A DNA stretch of 64,000 bases from CAZPNX01 sp964518765 (GTDB lineage Bacteria; Edwardsbacteria; AC1; EtOH8): contig CAZFJC010000011.1 of NCBI GenBank assembly GCA_964518765.1, positions 26,267-90,266 on the forward strand, read 5' to 3'. A program made the translations under genes and the position numbers. The number at the start of each line of letters is the position of its first letter. Positions within the stretch are counted from its first letter, which is position 1. The notes beneath the pieces were generated by a model. The model saw nothing but the letters and a program-made list of their open reading frames with translations, did not search any database and had not been told where the DNA came from. This document shows, piece after piece, positions 54,896 to 63,049 of the stretch.

Positions 54896-57133
54896 ATGAA
54901 GAAGGATAAAAGGAAGAAGGCCAATGTCAGTCAGGACAGGGTCAGGGAACTAACGGGTTTCTCCCTGGTCCTTCTTGGCATTTACCTTTTAGTCGGCATG
55001 ATTTCCTTTTCCGGCCTGGACAGCCACGGCTGGTCCCAGGATTGGCCCCGCCAAAACTGGGCCGGACCGCCGGGGGACATCATCTCGCACCGGCTGATAG
55101 TGCTTTTGGGCTACTCTGCTTTTTTGATCCCTGTTTTCCTGATGGTCTGGGGTTGGTTCCTGTTCCGCAAAAAGAGGGTGTTGAGGCTTTTCTGGAACAG
55201 CCTGCTGGCGGCGGCGGTCCTCAGCTGGGCCATGGCCGTCATCGGCCTTCTTCATGTGCCCTATCATGCCGAGCTTCTGACCGCGGCCGGATCCTGGGGG
55301 ATGCTTTTGGCCAATACCCTGTATAATAACTTCGGCCAGGTGGGATGCTGGCTGGTTCTTTTCGCCCTCCTTGGGGTATGGCTTTTCCTGGGCACCGAGA
55401 TAAATTTCTCCCACTGGGTCGATCACCTCAAGACCAGGTGGTTAGCCAAACGCGGACAGAGGGCGGATACGGGAAAGTTGGTTAGGGAGGCCAGCCTCGA
55501 GGTCGAGGAGGCTGATGACGATGCCGAGCCCGTGGCAAAGCCGCCGCCGCGGCCGGAGAAGCCTAGGTCCGAAAAGTCGGTGCCCAGGCCGGCCGAGGAT
55601 AAGGCCATCCCCCACCGGCTCAGGCCAAGATCCACCAGCATCAGCTCCGAATACCAGAAGGCCTTCCTGGCACTGTTGCATGAGGAACGGGAGAAGGCCT
55701 CGACCGAGGAGGAGGACAAGTCGCAGATCCTGCTGGAGAAGCTGGCCGAGTTCGGGGTGGAGGGGGAGATCATCGAAAGGCATTCCGGGCCGGTGATCAC
55801 CCGCTACGAGTTCAAGCCGGCACCGGGCGTAAAGGTGAACCAGATCGCCAACCTGGCTGACGACCTGGCCCTGGCCATGCAGGCCCACCGCATCAGGATC
55901 CTAGCTCCCATTCCCGGCAAGGGGGTGGTGGGCATTGAAATACCGAACCGTCACCGTAGCATGGTCCTGCTCAAGCCGCTGTTGACCTCCCAAGCCTTCG
56001 TCTCTTCGGGAGGACACCTGAACATGGCCCTGGGGCGGACCATCACCGGGGATCCCTACGTGGCCGATCTTTCCGAGATGCCACATCTGCTGGTGGCTGG
56101 CTCCACCGGATCGGGAAAGAGCGTCTGCCTGAACACCATCATCACCTCGCTGCTCTACCACTTAGGTCCCGAGGATCTGCACTTCATCATGATCGATCCC
56201 AAGCGCATCGAGCTGTCGATTTATCGAGGCATCCCCCACCTGCAGTTCCAGTACCGGATCGAATCCGATTCCGGCCAGGTCGCCAGCCGGTCCATCGAGG
56301 GTGTGGTCACCGATCCCCACGAGGTGCTCCAGGTTTTCCGCCTGGCGGTCAGCGAGATGGAGGGCCGCTATCGGGTGCTGGCCAAGGAGGGCTGTCGCAA
56401 CATCGAGGACTATAACCGGAAGTCCGGCCAGAGGATGTCCTACCTGATCATCGTCATCGACGAGCTGGCCGACCTGATGCTGTCCCGAGAGGCTGGGGAG
56501 ATCGAGAGCCGCATCGCCAAGCTGGCCCAGATGGCCAGGGCGGTGGGCATCCATCTGGTGGTGGCCACCCAGCGGCCCTCGGTGGACGTCATCACCGGGG
56601 TCATCAAGGCCAACTTCCCGGCCAGGATCGCCTTTCAGGTGGCCTCGAAGACCGACTCCCGGACTATTCTGGACATCAACGGTGCCGAGTCCCTGCTGGG
56701 AAGGGGGGACATGCTCTACATACCGCCCGGCCAGGCCGAGGCGGTCAGGCTGCACGGGCCCTTCATCTCCACCCAGGAGACCGAGCGGGTAGTGGACTTC
56801 ATCAAACAGACATACGGCGCCGCCGGGAACGGATCCCAGGAGGCCGGGGAGGGCGATGGCCAGCCCTCCCGGCCCGATTATTCCATGGAGATGACCGTGC
56901 CCGATGAGCCGGGCGGGAACGACGACCGCGACGAGATGTTCGAGGAGGCCAGGGCCCTGGTCATCAGGCACCAGCAGGGATCGGTGTCCCTGCTCCAGAG
57001 AAGGCTTAAGCTGGGCTACTCCCGGGCGGCCCGGCTGATCGACCAGCTGGAGGCGGCCGGGGTGGTGGGGCCGTTCGATGGAAGCAAGGCCAGGGAGGTG
57101 CTAATCAAAAACGAGGAGGGGGATGATGCGTAA
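54896..57133 (+). CDS. ftsK: DNA translocase FtsK/SpoIIIE
   Basis: It pumps chromosomal DNA through the division septum. The 745-residue protein has four N-terminal membrane segments (about 22-165), a short charged linker, the alpha/beta motor (about 250-620) with Walker A G-S-T-G-S-G-K-S, and the gamma winged-helix domain (about 680-742, L-L-Q-R-R-L-K-L-G-Y-S-R-A). Between G-I-P-H-L and V-V-T-D-P about 20 residues (450-469) replace the usual two or three. The stop lies inside the next gene's first codons. Confidence 0.93.
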   Translation: MKKDKRKKANVSQDRVRELTGFSLVLLGIYLLVGMISFSGLDSHGWSQDWPRQNWAGPPGDIISHRLIVLLGYSAFLIPVFLMVWGWFLFRKKRVLRLFWNSLLAAAVLSWAMAVIGLLHVPYHAELLTAAGSWGMLLANTLYNNFGQVGCWLVLFALLGVWLFLGTEINFSHWVDHLKTRWLAKRGQRADTGKLVREASLEVEEADDDAEPVAKPPPRPEKPRSEKSVPRPAEDKAIPHRLRPRSTSISSEYQKAFLALLHEEREKASTEEEDKSQILLEKLAEFGVEGEIIERHSGPVITRYEFKPAPGVKVNQIANLADDLALAMQAHRIRILAPIPGKGVVGIEIPNRHRSMVLLKPLLTSQAFVSSGGHLNMALGRTITGDPYVADLSEMPHLLVAGSTGSGKSVCLNTIITSLLYHLGPEDLHFIMIDPKRIELSIYRGIPHLQFQYRIESDSGQVASRSIEGVVTDPHEVLQVFRLAVSEMEGRYRVLAKEGCRNIEDYNRKSGQRMSYLIIVIDELADLMLSREAGEIESRIAKLAQMARAVGIHLVVATQRPSVDVITGVIKANFPARIAFQVASKTDSRTILDINGAESLLGRGDMLYIPPGQAEAVRLHGPFISTQETERVVDFIKQTYGAAGNGSQEAGEGDGQPSRPDYSMEMTVPDEPGGNDDRDEMFEEARALVIRHQQGSVSLLQRRLKLGYSRAARLIDQLEAAGVVGPFDGSKAREVLIKNEEGDDA

Positions 57134-57752
57134 AGCGGCTCTGCTCTTGATGCTCTCAATATCATGGCCGCTGACAGCCGGGGCCCAGGAGCCTGGCGAG
57201 GTCATGACCCAGCTGAGGATGGCCTACCAGGAGGTGTCAGACTTCAGGGCCGACTTCGTCCAGATATCATGCGACGCCGTCGCCGGCACCTGCACTAAGT
57301 TCGAGGGCAAGCTGGAGGTGAAAAGGCCAAACCTGCTGAGGATGGAGGTCAAGAAGCCCGAAGCCCAGCATATCATCTGCGACGGCCAGAGCCTGTGGAT
57401 ACACATGGTGAAGGAGAAGCAGGTGGTCAGGGTGCCGCTCGACCGGACCAACAACTATCTGGTTTGGCTGAGCCCGCTCTCCAAGCTGATCTCGGCCAAG
57501 GTCAAGAACGGGTGCCGGGCCAACGGGGAATACCAGATATGGCTGGACCTTCCCGAGCTGAAGGACACCTTCAAGGAGGTTAAGATCCTAGTCAACCGCG
57601 AGAGCTACCTGCTGAACGGCCTGGACGTCACCGATGTCAACGATAACACGGCCGAATACCGGTTCACCGGAATCAAGCTCAATGCCAAGCCTAAGGACGA
57701 CAGGTTTCGTTTCACCGTCCCGAAGGGGGTAACGATCATCAACGCCGAATAA
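57123..57752 (+). CDS. Outer-membrane lipoprotein carrier LolA-like protein
   Basis: A 209-residue periplasmic protein with a signal peptide (ends T-A-G-A-Q) and the LolA beta-barrel pattern: F-R-A-D-F-V-Q, R-P-N-L-L-R-M-E, and D-G-Q-S-L-W-I. It would carry lipoproteins across the periplasm; LolB and LolCDE are not in the window. ATG 57123 (or 57126) overlaps the ftsK end by 11 nt. The ftsK-lolA order is common. Confidence 0.87.
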   Translation: MMRKAALLLMLSISWPLTAGAQEPGEVMTQLRMAYQEVSDFRADFVQISCDAVAGTCTKFEGKLEVKRPNLLRMEVKKPEAQHIICDGQSLWIHMVKEKQVVRVPLDRTNNYLVWLSPLSKLISAKVKNGCRANGEYQIWLDLPELKDTFKEVKILVNRESYLLNGLDVTDVNDNTAEYRFTGIKLNAKPKDDRFRFTVPKGVTIINAE

Positions 57753-57772
57753 TCTTGCCCAGAGATCGCACC

Positions 57773-57804
57773 AGGGGATGCACCGGAGGGCCGCATCCCC
57801 TTTT
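57773..57804 (+). terminator. Intrinsic terminator after lolA
   Basis: A perfect 9-bp stem (AGGGGATGC 57773-57781 with GCATCCCCT 57793-57801), 11-nt loop, TTTT. Confidence 0.75.
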
Positions 57805-57844
57805 CGATAATGTCCGGACCCGACAACGCCACCATGGTGCCGAA

Positions 57845-58975
57845 ATGCGGAAACTGACCAATCCCCTCCCCGAATCCCTTTATCGGAAAAGGCTGAGGCC
57901 CCGCCAGGAGGATATCCGCGGCCCCTACTTCCGCGATCAGACGGCCATCATCCACTCCATGCCTTTCCGCCGCCTAAAGCACAAGACCCAGGTGTTCTTC
58001 TCTCCGGAGAACGATCACATCTGCACCCGGATGGAGCATACCCTTCACGTGGCCACCATCTCGGCCGCCATCTGCCGGGCCCTGGGCCTGGACGCCGACC
58101 TGGCCCAAGCCATTGCTCTGGGGCATGACCTAGGGCATGCCCCCTTCGGACACAAAGGCGAGGAGGTACTGGATGACCTGCTGAAGGATCACGGTGGATT
58201 CGTCCACGAGATCTATGCCCTGAGGGTGGTGGACCGGCTGGCCAACGACGGGGCCGGGCTCAACCTGACCTACGCGGTCCGCGACGGCATCGTCTGCCAT
58301 TGCGGGGAGCGCTACGAGAAGGAGATAGCCCCGCGTTCCCAGGAGGTGGCCCTGGAGAGCATCCGGGCCCTGGGCGCCTATCCGGCCACCTACGAGGGAT
58401 GCGTGGTCCGGGCCTCCGATAAGATCTCCTACCTGGGCCGAGACATCGAGGACGCCTACCGGGCCGGCCTGGTGGACGAGGGCCAGGTGCCGCGGAAGAT
58501 ACTGGACAATCTGGGTCGCAAGAACGGGGAGATCATCGACACTCTGGTCTCCGACGTCATCGCCGAAACCCGGGCCGGCGGCAAGGTGTCCTTCTCCGAC
58601 GAATGCCACGAGCTGATGCGCTTGCTGTACGATTTCAACATGGCCCACATCTACCGCTCCCGGCCCCTGGTGGAGTACGGCCAGTTCTGCGAAAAGATCC
58701 TCAACACTCTGTTTCGGGAGCTGAGCGAGATCTATAGCAAGTACGGACGTGACTATCCCGTATACGACCACCATCCGGTGCCTCTCTTCCGACGGTTCGG
58801 CCGTCACCTTCAGAAGCTGGAGCACATATACCGATCGGAGAATGCCCCGGTGGCTTTGATGGTGGGCGACTACCTGGCCGGGATGAGCGACGAGTACGCC
58901 CTAAAGTGCGTCAAGGAGGTTTTTCTGCCCGAGCCGTTGCCCTTCGACCTGCCGCGCGGGGCCGGGTACGATTGA
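57845..58975 (+). CDS. dGTPase-like HD-domain protein
   Basis: A deoxynucleotide triphosphohydrolase-like protein of 376 residues. HD-domain metal ligands are visible in R-M-E-H-T-L-H-V-A and G-H-D-L-G-H-A-P-F-G-H, with a later D in S-D-K-I-S-Y. The R-L-K-H-K-T-Q-V-F motif before the HD domain is typical of the dGTPase family. It might balance dNTP pools made by the anaerobic reductase. ATG 57845 (MRKLTNPLPESLYRKR) is chosen from homology, since an upstream in-frame start would run back through the terminator. Confidence 0.88.
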   Translation: MRKLTNPLPESLYRKRLRPRQEDIRGPYFRDQTAIIHSMPFRRLKHKTQVFFSPENDHICTRMEHTLHVATISAAICRALGLDADLAQAIALGHDLGHAPFGHKGEEVLDDLLKDHGGFVHEIYALRVVDRLANDGAGLNLTYAVRDGIVCHCGERYEKEIAPRSQEVALESIRALGAYPATYEGCVVRASDKISYLGRDIEDAYRAGLVDEGQVPRKILDNLGRKNGEIIDTLVSDVIAETRAGGKVSFSDECHELMRLLYDFNMAHIYRSRPLVEYGQFCEKILNTLFRELSEIYSKYGRDYPVYDHHPVPLFRRFGRHLQKLEHIYRSENAPVALMVGDYLAGMSDEYALKCVKEVFLPEPLPFDLPRGAGYD

Positions 58976-59073
58976 CCCCACACCTTCGTCCCTCCTCCAT
59001 CGTTTTAGGGGTTGAGGTAAGGTCAAAACGAGAAAGTATCAACCTCAGCATGCCTTGGTGATTTTTTGATAGG

Positions 59074-59499
59074 ATGTCTACTGACTTGAAACTGATCGAC
59101 GACCATGTCTGCTTCGCCTGCGGGGTGGACAACCCCGACGGGCTGAGGCTGAAATTCGAGTATCCCGAGCCCGGCTTGTGCCGGGCCGAGTTCGTACCCA
59201 AGGCTAAACATCAAGGGTGGAAAGGCGTCCTTCATGGCGGAATAGTCTCTACCCTGCTTGACGAGGCCATGGCCCATGCCCTGGGAAGCTACGGCGGAGG
59301 CGCTGCCAGTTCGGGCGCGGTGACGGCTGAGCTGAAGGTCAGGTTCAAGAAACCCGTGCCCATAGGGGAGAAGATAGTGCTGACCGGTAGGGTGGTGGGA
59401 GTCAAGGGTCGGGTGGCCGAGGCGGAGTCGGGGATTACAGACGAAAATGGCAATATACTGGCCTCGGCCATCGGGAAGTTGGTCAAGCCTAAGCGATGA
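59074..59499 (+). CDS. Hotdog-fold thioesterase (PaaI-like)
   Basis: A 141-residue acyl-CoA thioesterase-like protein with the hotdog helix motif H-G-G-I-V-S-T-L-L-D-E-A-M, and an N-terminal C-F-A-C-G-x-D-N-P segment common in a subset of the family. Substrate unknown. It stands alone between the dGTPase-like gene and a PLD-like gene. Confidence 0.87.
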   Translation: MSTDLKLIDDHVCFACGVDNPDGLRLKFEYPEPGLCRAEFVPKAKHQGWKGVLHGGIVSTLLDEAMAHALGSYGGGAASSGAVTAELKVRFKKPVPIGEKIVLTGRVVGVKGRVAEAESGITDENGNILASAIGKLVKPKR

Positions 59500-59646
59500 T
59501 GTCATCCCGGGTACACTCCAACGCCTTCAGGTTGAGAGGGGACCGAGGATAAACGCCACCTGCTTCGGAGCCGGGTAAGGATCGAGCTCAGGGCGACGCC
59601 TCAACATGCTAAGCGCTTATGATATCTCGGGGTGACAGGTGGGAGC

Positions 59647-60168
59647 ATGATAGAGTTTCTGACAGACTCCCAGATATACCATCGGGTGATCCTGGAGGAG
59701 GTGCCCAAGGCTAGTAAATTCCTGTGGCTGGCCACCTCGGGCCTGAAAGACCTGTACATCAAAGACGCCCGGCGGATGGCCCCCTTTCTCAAGCTCCTCT
59801 CCGAGCTGGTAGAAAAAGGCGTTTCGGCCAGGTTGATCCACGCCGGCGAGCCCGGACCCGCCTTCAGGCGCGACTTCGACCGCTATCCTAACCTGATAGA
59901 GGGCCTGGAGAGGATGCTATGTCCCAGGGCCCACTTCAAGTCGGTGATAGTCGACGGACACTTCGCCTATTCGGGCAGCGCCAACCTGACCGGGGCCGGA
60001 CTGGAGGCCAAGTCGGAAGGACGCCGCAACTTCGAGGCGGGCTTCGTTACCGACGAGAAAGAGCTGGTGTCCAAAATCATGAGCCAGTTCGACGGGTTGT
60101 GGATAGGAGGGCATTGCCCGTCCTGCCAGCGGAAGCGGTTCTGCTCAGAGCACCGGGACATGGCGTGA
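59647..60168 (+). CDS. Phospholipase D-like domain protein (single HKD)
   Basis: A 173-residue protein with one HKD motif, H-F-K-S-V-I-V-D-G followed by S-G-S-A-N-L-T-G-A. One motif implies that it acts as a dimer, like the Nuc nuclease. The C-terminus carries C-P-S-C ... C-S-E-H, a possible zinc site. There is no signal peptide. It could be a nuclease or phosphodiesterase; the substrate is unknown. ATG 59647 with GGTGGGAG upstream is preferred to an in-frame GTG at 59632. Confidence 0.82.
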   Translation: MIEFLTDSQIYHRVILEEVPKASKFLWLATSGLKDLYIKDARRMAPFLKLLSELVEKGVSARLIHAGEPGPAFRRDFDRYPNLIEGLERMLCPRAHFKSVIVDGHFAYSGSANLTGAGLEAKSEGRRNFEAGFVTDEKELVSKIMSQFDGLWIGGHCPSCQRKRFCSEHRDMA

Positions 60169-60187
60169 AATAGACGTGGGAAGAGAT

Positions 60188-60547
60188 ATGAAGGAGGGTC
60201 CCTTGGCCAAAATACTTTCCTACTGCGGACTGGACTGTCTGGAATGCCCGGCCTTCCTGGCCCATCAGAACGACGACCAAGCACTGCGAAGGAGGACCGC
60301 CCCGGAGTGGTCCAGGATGTACAGCGCCGACATCAAGCCGGAGGATATAAACTGCGTGGGCTGCTCCGTGGGGCAAGGGATCCACTTCGGACATTGCGAC
60401 GAATGCGAGTTCCGCAGATGCGGCATGACGAAGAAGCTGGCCAACTGCGGCGAATGCCCGGAATACGCCTGCGCCAAGCTTCAGGAGTTCCATGAGATGG
60501 TGCCTGAGGCCAAGGATAACCTGGACCAGCTCCGAAAATCCAGGTGA
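60188..60547 (+). CDS. DUF3795 cysteine-rich protein
   Basis: A 119-residue protein matching the DUF3795 pattern: Y-C-G-L-D-C-L-E-C-P-A-F near the start, then C-V-G-C, C-D-E-C-E-F-R-R-C and C-G-E-C-P-E-Y-A-C. About 13 cysteines suggest metal binding. Function unknown. The next gene begins inside its stop (GTGA), so it is probably coupled with rimO. An in-frame GTG at 60176 is an alternative start. Confidence 0.8.
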   Translation: MKEGPLAKILSYCGLDCLECPAFLAHQNDDQALRRRTAPEWSRMYSADIKPEDINCVGCSVGQGIHFGHCDECEFRRCGMTKKLANCGECPEYACAKLQEFHEMVPEAKDNLDQLRKSR

Positions 60548-61926
60548 GACACAAGTCTGGCCGAAAGGCCAAGGCAGTCCACTTCGTCTCCTTGGGCTGC
60601 CCCAAGAACCGGGTGGACACCGAGGCCATGCTGGGGCTGTTGGAGGGGAGAGGCTTCCGGCATGTAAGCGACCCGGCCGACGCCGACGCGGTAGTGGTCA
60701 ATACCTGCGGATTTTTGAGATCGGCGGTCGAAGAGTCCCTGGGCGAACTGCGACGGATGTCCTTCCTGAAATCCCAGCACGGCTTCCGGCTGGTGGCCGC
60801 CGGCTGCCTGGCACAGAGGATGGGGGGGCGCCTCAGGGGCGCGGTGCCGGGCGTCGACTCGGTGGTCGGGGTCCACGGCTGTTCGGGGATCGCCGAGGCG
60901 GCCGACCACGATGCGTGCTACGTTCCTAAAAAAGCGTGTTACTATCCTAGCGGATACTACCTGGGCCGCCGGTTGACCACCGGACCGGGCTGGTCCTTCC
61001 TGCGCATCGCCGATGGCTGCGACAACCGCTGTTCCTACTGCCTGATACCCTCCATCCGCGGACGTTTCCGCAGCCGTTCCGTCGAGGACATCGAATCCGA
61101 GGCCAGGCATCTGACGGAACTCGGAGTGCGGGAGATAAACCTGATCGCCCAGGATACCACCAACTATGGGGTCGACCTTTACGGCCGAAGATCGCTGGGA
61201 AGGCTTGTTAAAAGGCTGAACAAGCTCGATGGCCTTAAGTGGATACGGCTCCTCTACACCCATCCCGCCCACTGGGACGGCCGCCTGATGGAAGATCTGC
61301 TGGAATGCGAAAAGGTGGTCAACTACGTCGATCTGCCCTTGCAGCACTGCTCGGACAGGATATTGAAATCCATGGGCCGGGGAGTCGACCGCAAAGGTAT
61401 CGAAAAACTGATAGCAAAACTAAGGGATATCAGCCCGGGATTGATCATCCGGACGACCATGATGGTCGGCTATCCTGGGGAAACAGAGGCTGAATTCGGC
61501 GAGCTGCTGGATTTCGTAAAGAAACAGAGGTTCGAGAGGCTGGGGGCCTTCGCCTTCTCGGCGGAGCCCGGCACCCGGGCCGGCGTGATGAGCGGGCAGA
61601 TACCACAGGAGGTGAAGATCGAGCGGCTGCGTAAGCTGATGCGGGCCCAGGCGAAGATCTCGGCCGTCTGCCAGCAGCGCCGGGTGGGCAAGGCGGCAGA
61701 GGTGCTGATTGAGGGCCGAGGCGCCGCCAACCGGGAGATCAAGCCGCCCAGAGGATGCGCCTACTACGGCCGTAGCCGGGGCGAGGCGCCCGAGGTTGAC
61801 GGGAAGGTATTCGTATCCAGCTGCCGGCGGCTGATGCCCGGCGATTTCCTCATGGTTGAGTTGGATAAAGGTTGGGCTTACGATTTCTGGGGAACCGAGA
61901 TAGAAGATGACGTCGAACTGGTTTGA
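60544..61926 (+). CDS. rimO: Ribosomal protein S12 methylthiotransferase RimO
   Basis: A radical-SAM enzyme adding a methylthio group to an aspartate of S12. N-terminal cluster cysteines lie in S-L-G-C-P-K-N-R-V-D-T-E, N-T-C-G-F and A-A-G-C-L. The radical-SAM motif is C-D-N-R-C-S-Y-C. A TRAM-like domain ends the 460-residue protein. The G-C-P-K-N-x-V-D signature points to RimO rather than MiaB. GTG start, 4-nt overlap upstream and 20-nt overlap with the prepilin peptidase downstream. Confidence 0.92.
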   Translation: MRHKSGRKAKAVHFVSLGCPKNRVDTEAMLGLLEGRGFRHVSDPADADAVVVNTCGFLRSAVEESLGELRRMSFLKSQHGFRLVAAGCLAQRMGGRLRGAVPGVDSVVGVHGCSGIAEAADHDACYVPKKACYYPSGYYLGRRLTTGPGWSFLRIADGCDNRCSYCLIPSIRGRFRSRSVEDIESEARHLTELGVREINLIAQDTTNYGVDLYGRRSLGRLVKRLNKLDGLKWIRLLYTHPAHWDGRLMEDLLECEKVVNYVDLPLQHCSDRILKSMGRGVDRKGIEKLIAKLRDISPGLIIRTTMMVGYPGETEAEFGELLDFVKKQRFERLGAFAFSAEPGTRAGVMSGQIPQEVKIERLRKLMRAQAKISAVCQQRRVGKAAEVLIEGRGAANREIKPPRGCAYYGRSRGEAPEVDGKVFVSSCRRLMPGDFLMVELDKGWAYDFWGTEIEDDVELV

Positions 61927-62770
61927 GATATTCTGGGGAGCGGCCATATTCATCGCCGGCCTTATCTTCGGCTCCTTCGCCAATGTCTGCATCTGGCGGA
62001 TACCGCGGGGCGAGGAGGTGGTGAGGACCCCTTCGCATTGTCCGGAATGCGGGGCCGCCGTCCGCTGGTTCGAAAACATACCGATATTGAGCTATCTGGC
62101 TCTTGGCGGCCGGTGTCGGGTCTGCCGGAAGCCGATAAGCCTGCGCTACCCGATAGTCGAACTTATCTCTGGCATACTATTCCTGGCTCTTTTCCTAAAT
62201 TACGGGCTGGCGCCCAGGCTGCCCCTGGCTTTAATTTTTAGTTGGTCCCTGCTGGTCATTAGCTTCATCGACCTAAGGCACTACATCATCCCCGACGCCA
62301 TCTCCCTGCCGGGCTTGGTTATAGGTCTGGCTGCGGCCAGTCTGGCAACAGCCGGGATCCCGATTTTTTTGGACCCGCTGACCCCTCCTCTGGCGGGGCT
62401 GGCTGGCGGCGGGAGCTTTTTGCCTCCGATCCTGGAGAGCCTCCTGGGGTCGGCCCTGGGGGGTGGGTTCCTGGTGGCGGCCGCCTGGGCCGGCAAGCTG
62501 GCCTTCCGGCAGGAGGCCATGGGGGGCGGGGACATTAAACTGGCGGCCATGATCGGAGCCTTCCTTGGCTGGAAGGCGACGGCCTTCTCCCTGTTCTCCG
62601 CTTTCCTGGCCGGCAGCCTGGCAGGGGCGGCCCTGATCCTGCTGGGCAAGGTAAGGGCCAGAAGGGCGTTGGTGCCCTTCGGGCCGTTCCTAGCCCTGGG
62701 GGCCCTGGCGGCCATCTTCTTGAGCCGGACGGCGGTAGACTGGTACCTGGGCCTGATACTGGGACGTTGA
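61907..62770 (+). CDS. pilD: Prepilin leader peptidase / N-methyltransferase
   Basis: A membrane aspartic protease that cuts and methylates type IV prepilins. The 287-residue protein has two CxxC pairs in the first cytosolic loop (C-P-E-C and C-R-V-C). The catalytic aspartates are in S-F-I-D-L-R-H and G-G-G-D-I-K-L. About eight hydrophobic segments. Together with pilT at 53014 it indicates type IV pili or a related system. Confidence 0.92.
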   Translation: MTSNWFEIFWGAAIFIAGLIFGSFANVCIWRIPRGEEVVRTPSHCPECGAAVRWFENIPILSYLALGGRCRVCRKPISLRYPIVELISGILFLALFLNYGLAPRLPLALIFSWSLLVISFIDLRHYIIPDAISLPGLVIGLAAASLATAGIPIFLDPLTPPLAGLAGGGSFLPPILESLLGSALGGGFLVAAAWAGKLAFRQEAMGGGDIKLAAMIGAFLGWKATAFSLFSAFLAGSLAGAALILLGKVRARRALVPFGPFLALGALAAIFLSRTAVDWYLGLILGR

Positions 62771-62804
62771 ATCCATGGTCCCAAACAAATCCGTCGCTGA
62801 CCTC

Positions 62805-62833
62805 TTGACAAAGTCTGTTATTTGGTATATAGT
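62805..62833 (+). promoter_or_regulatory. Promoter of the structured RNA / C25 peptidase transcript
   Basis: TTGACA (62805-62810), 17-nt spacer, TATAGT (62828-62833). Expected transcription start is about 62840, more than 200 nt before the peptidase start codon. Confidence 0.85.
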
Positions 62834-62839
62834 TATCAT

Positions 62840-63027
62840 GGATTTAAAAGGAGGGTCGATCGGGCCAACTGAACGTCGGTAAGCTTGTGCCACTACATCG
62901 CCATAAACGCTCAAAAAACTAGTGGGACAAGTCCGTTTCTACCGCACTGGCCCGATTCTGCACTTCCTCAAGTTCAGAGATTCCCGATAGGGAAAGCCGG
63001 TGTCAGTTTGCAGATACCGGCTTTTTC
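62840..63027 (+). ncRNA. Candidate structured leader RNA or small RNA
   Basis: The transcript folds by eye into nested stems. P1 is 9 perfect pairs (62859-62867 with 62948-62956), P2 is 5 pairs (62877-62881 with 62940-62944), and P3 is 11 of 12 pairs (62884-62895 with 62920-62931) with a 24-nt apical loop. A terminator follows at 62993-63026. I could not match it to a known riboswitch consensus I remember. It may be a cis-regulatory leader of the C25 peptidase gene or an independent small RNA. Confidence 0.55.
62993..63026 (+). terminator. Intrinsic terminator between RNA leader and C25 gene
   Basis: A 12-bp stem with one G-T pair (62993-63004 with 63013-63024), 8-nt loop, T5. It ends 23 nt before the peptidase ATG, so it would cut off the gene unless read through. 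Confidence 0.8.
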
Positions 63028-63049
63028 TATACGCATTTTGACGAGGTTT

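Noticed and set aside
59500..59646. Possible tRNA or small RNA in the spacer
   Set aside because: No cloverleaf, terminator or promoter could be recognised in the 147 nt.
62838..62882. 14-codon leader peptide at the start of the structured RNA
   Set aside because: Its ATG lies 5 nt after the -10, upstream of the likely transcription start, and has no ribosome-binding site.
62859..62956. Known riboswitch such as c-di-GMP-I, TPP or SAM-I
   Set aside because: The conserved core sequences of these classes, as I remember them, are absent despite clear stems. A covariance search would be decisive.
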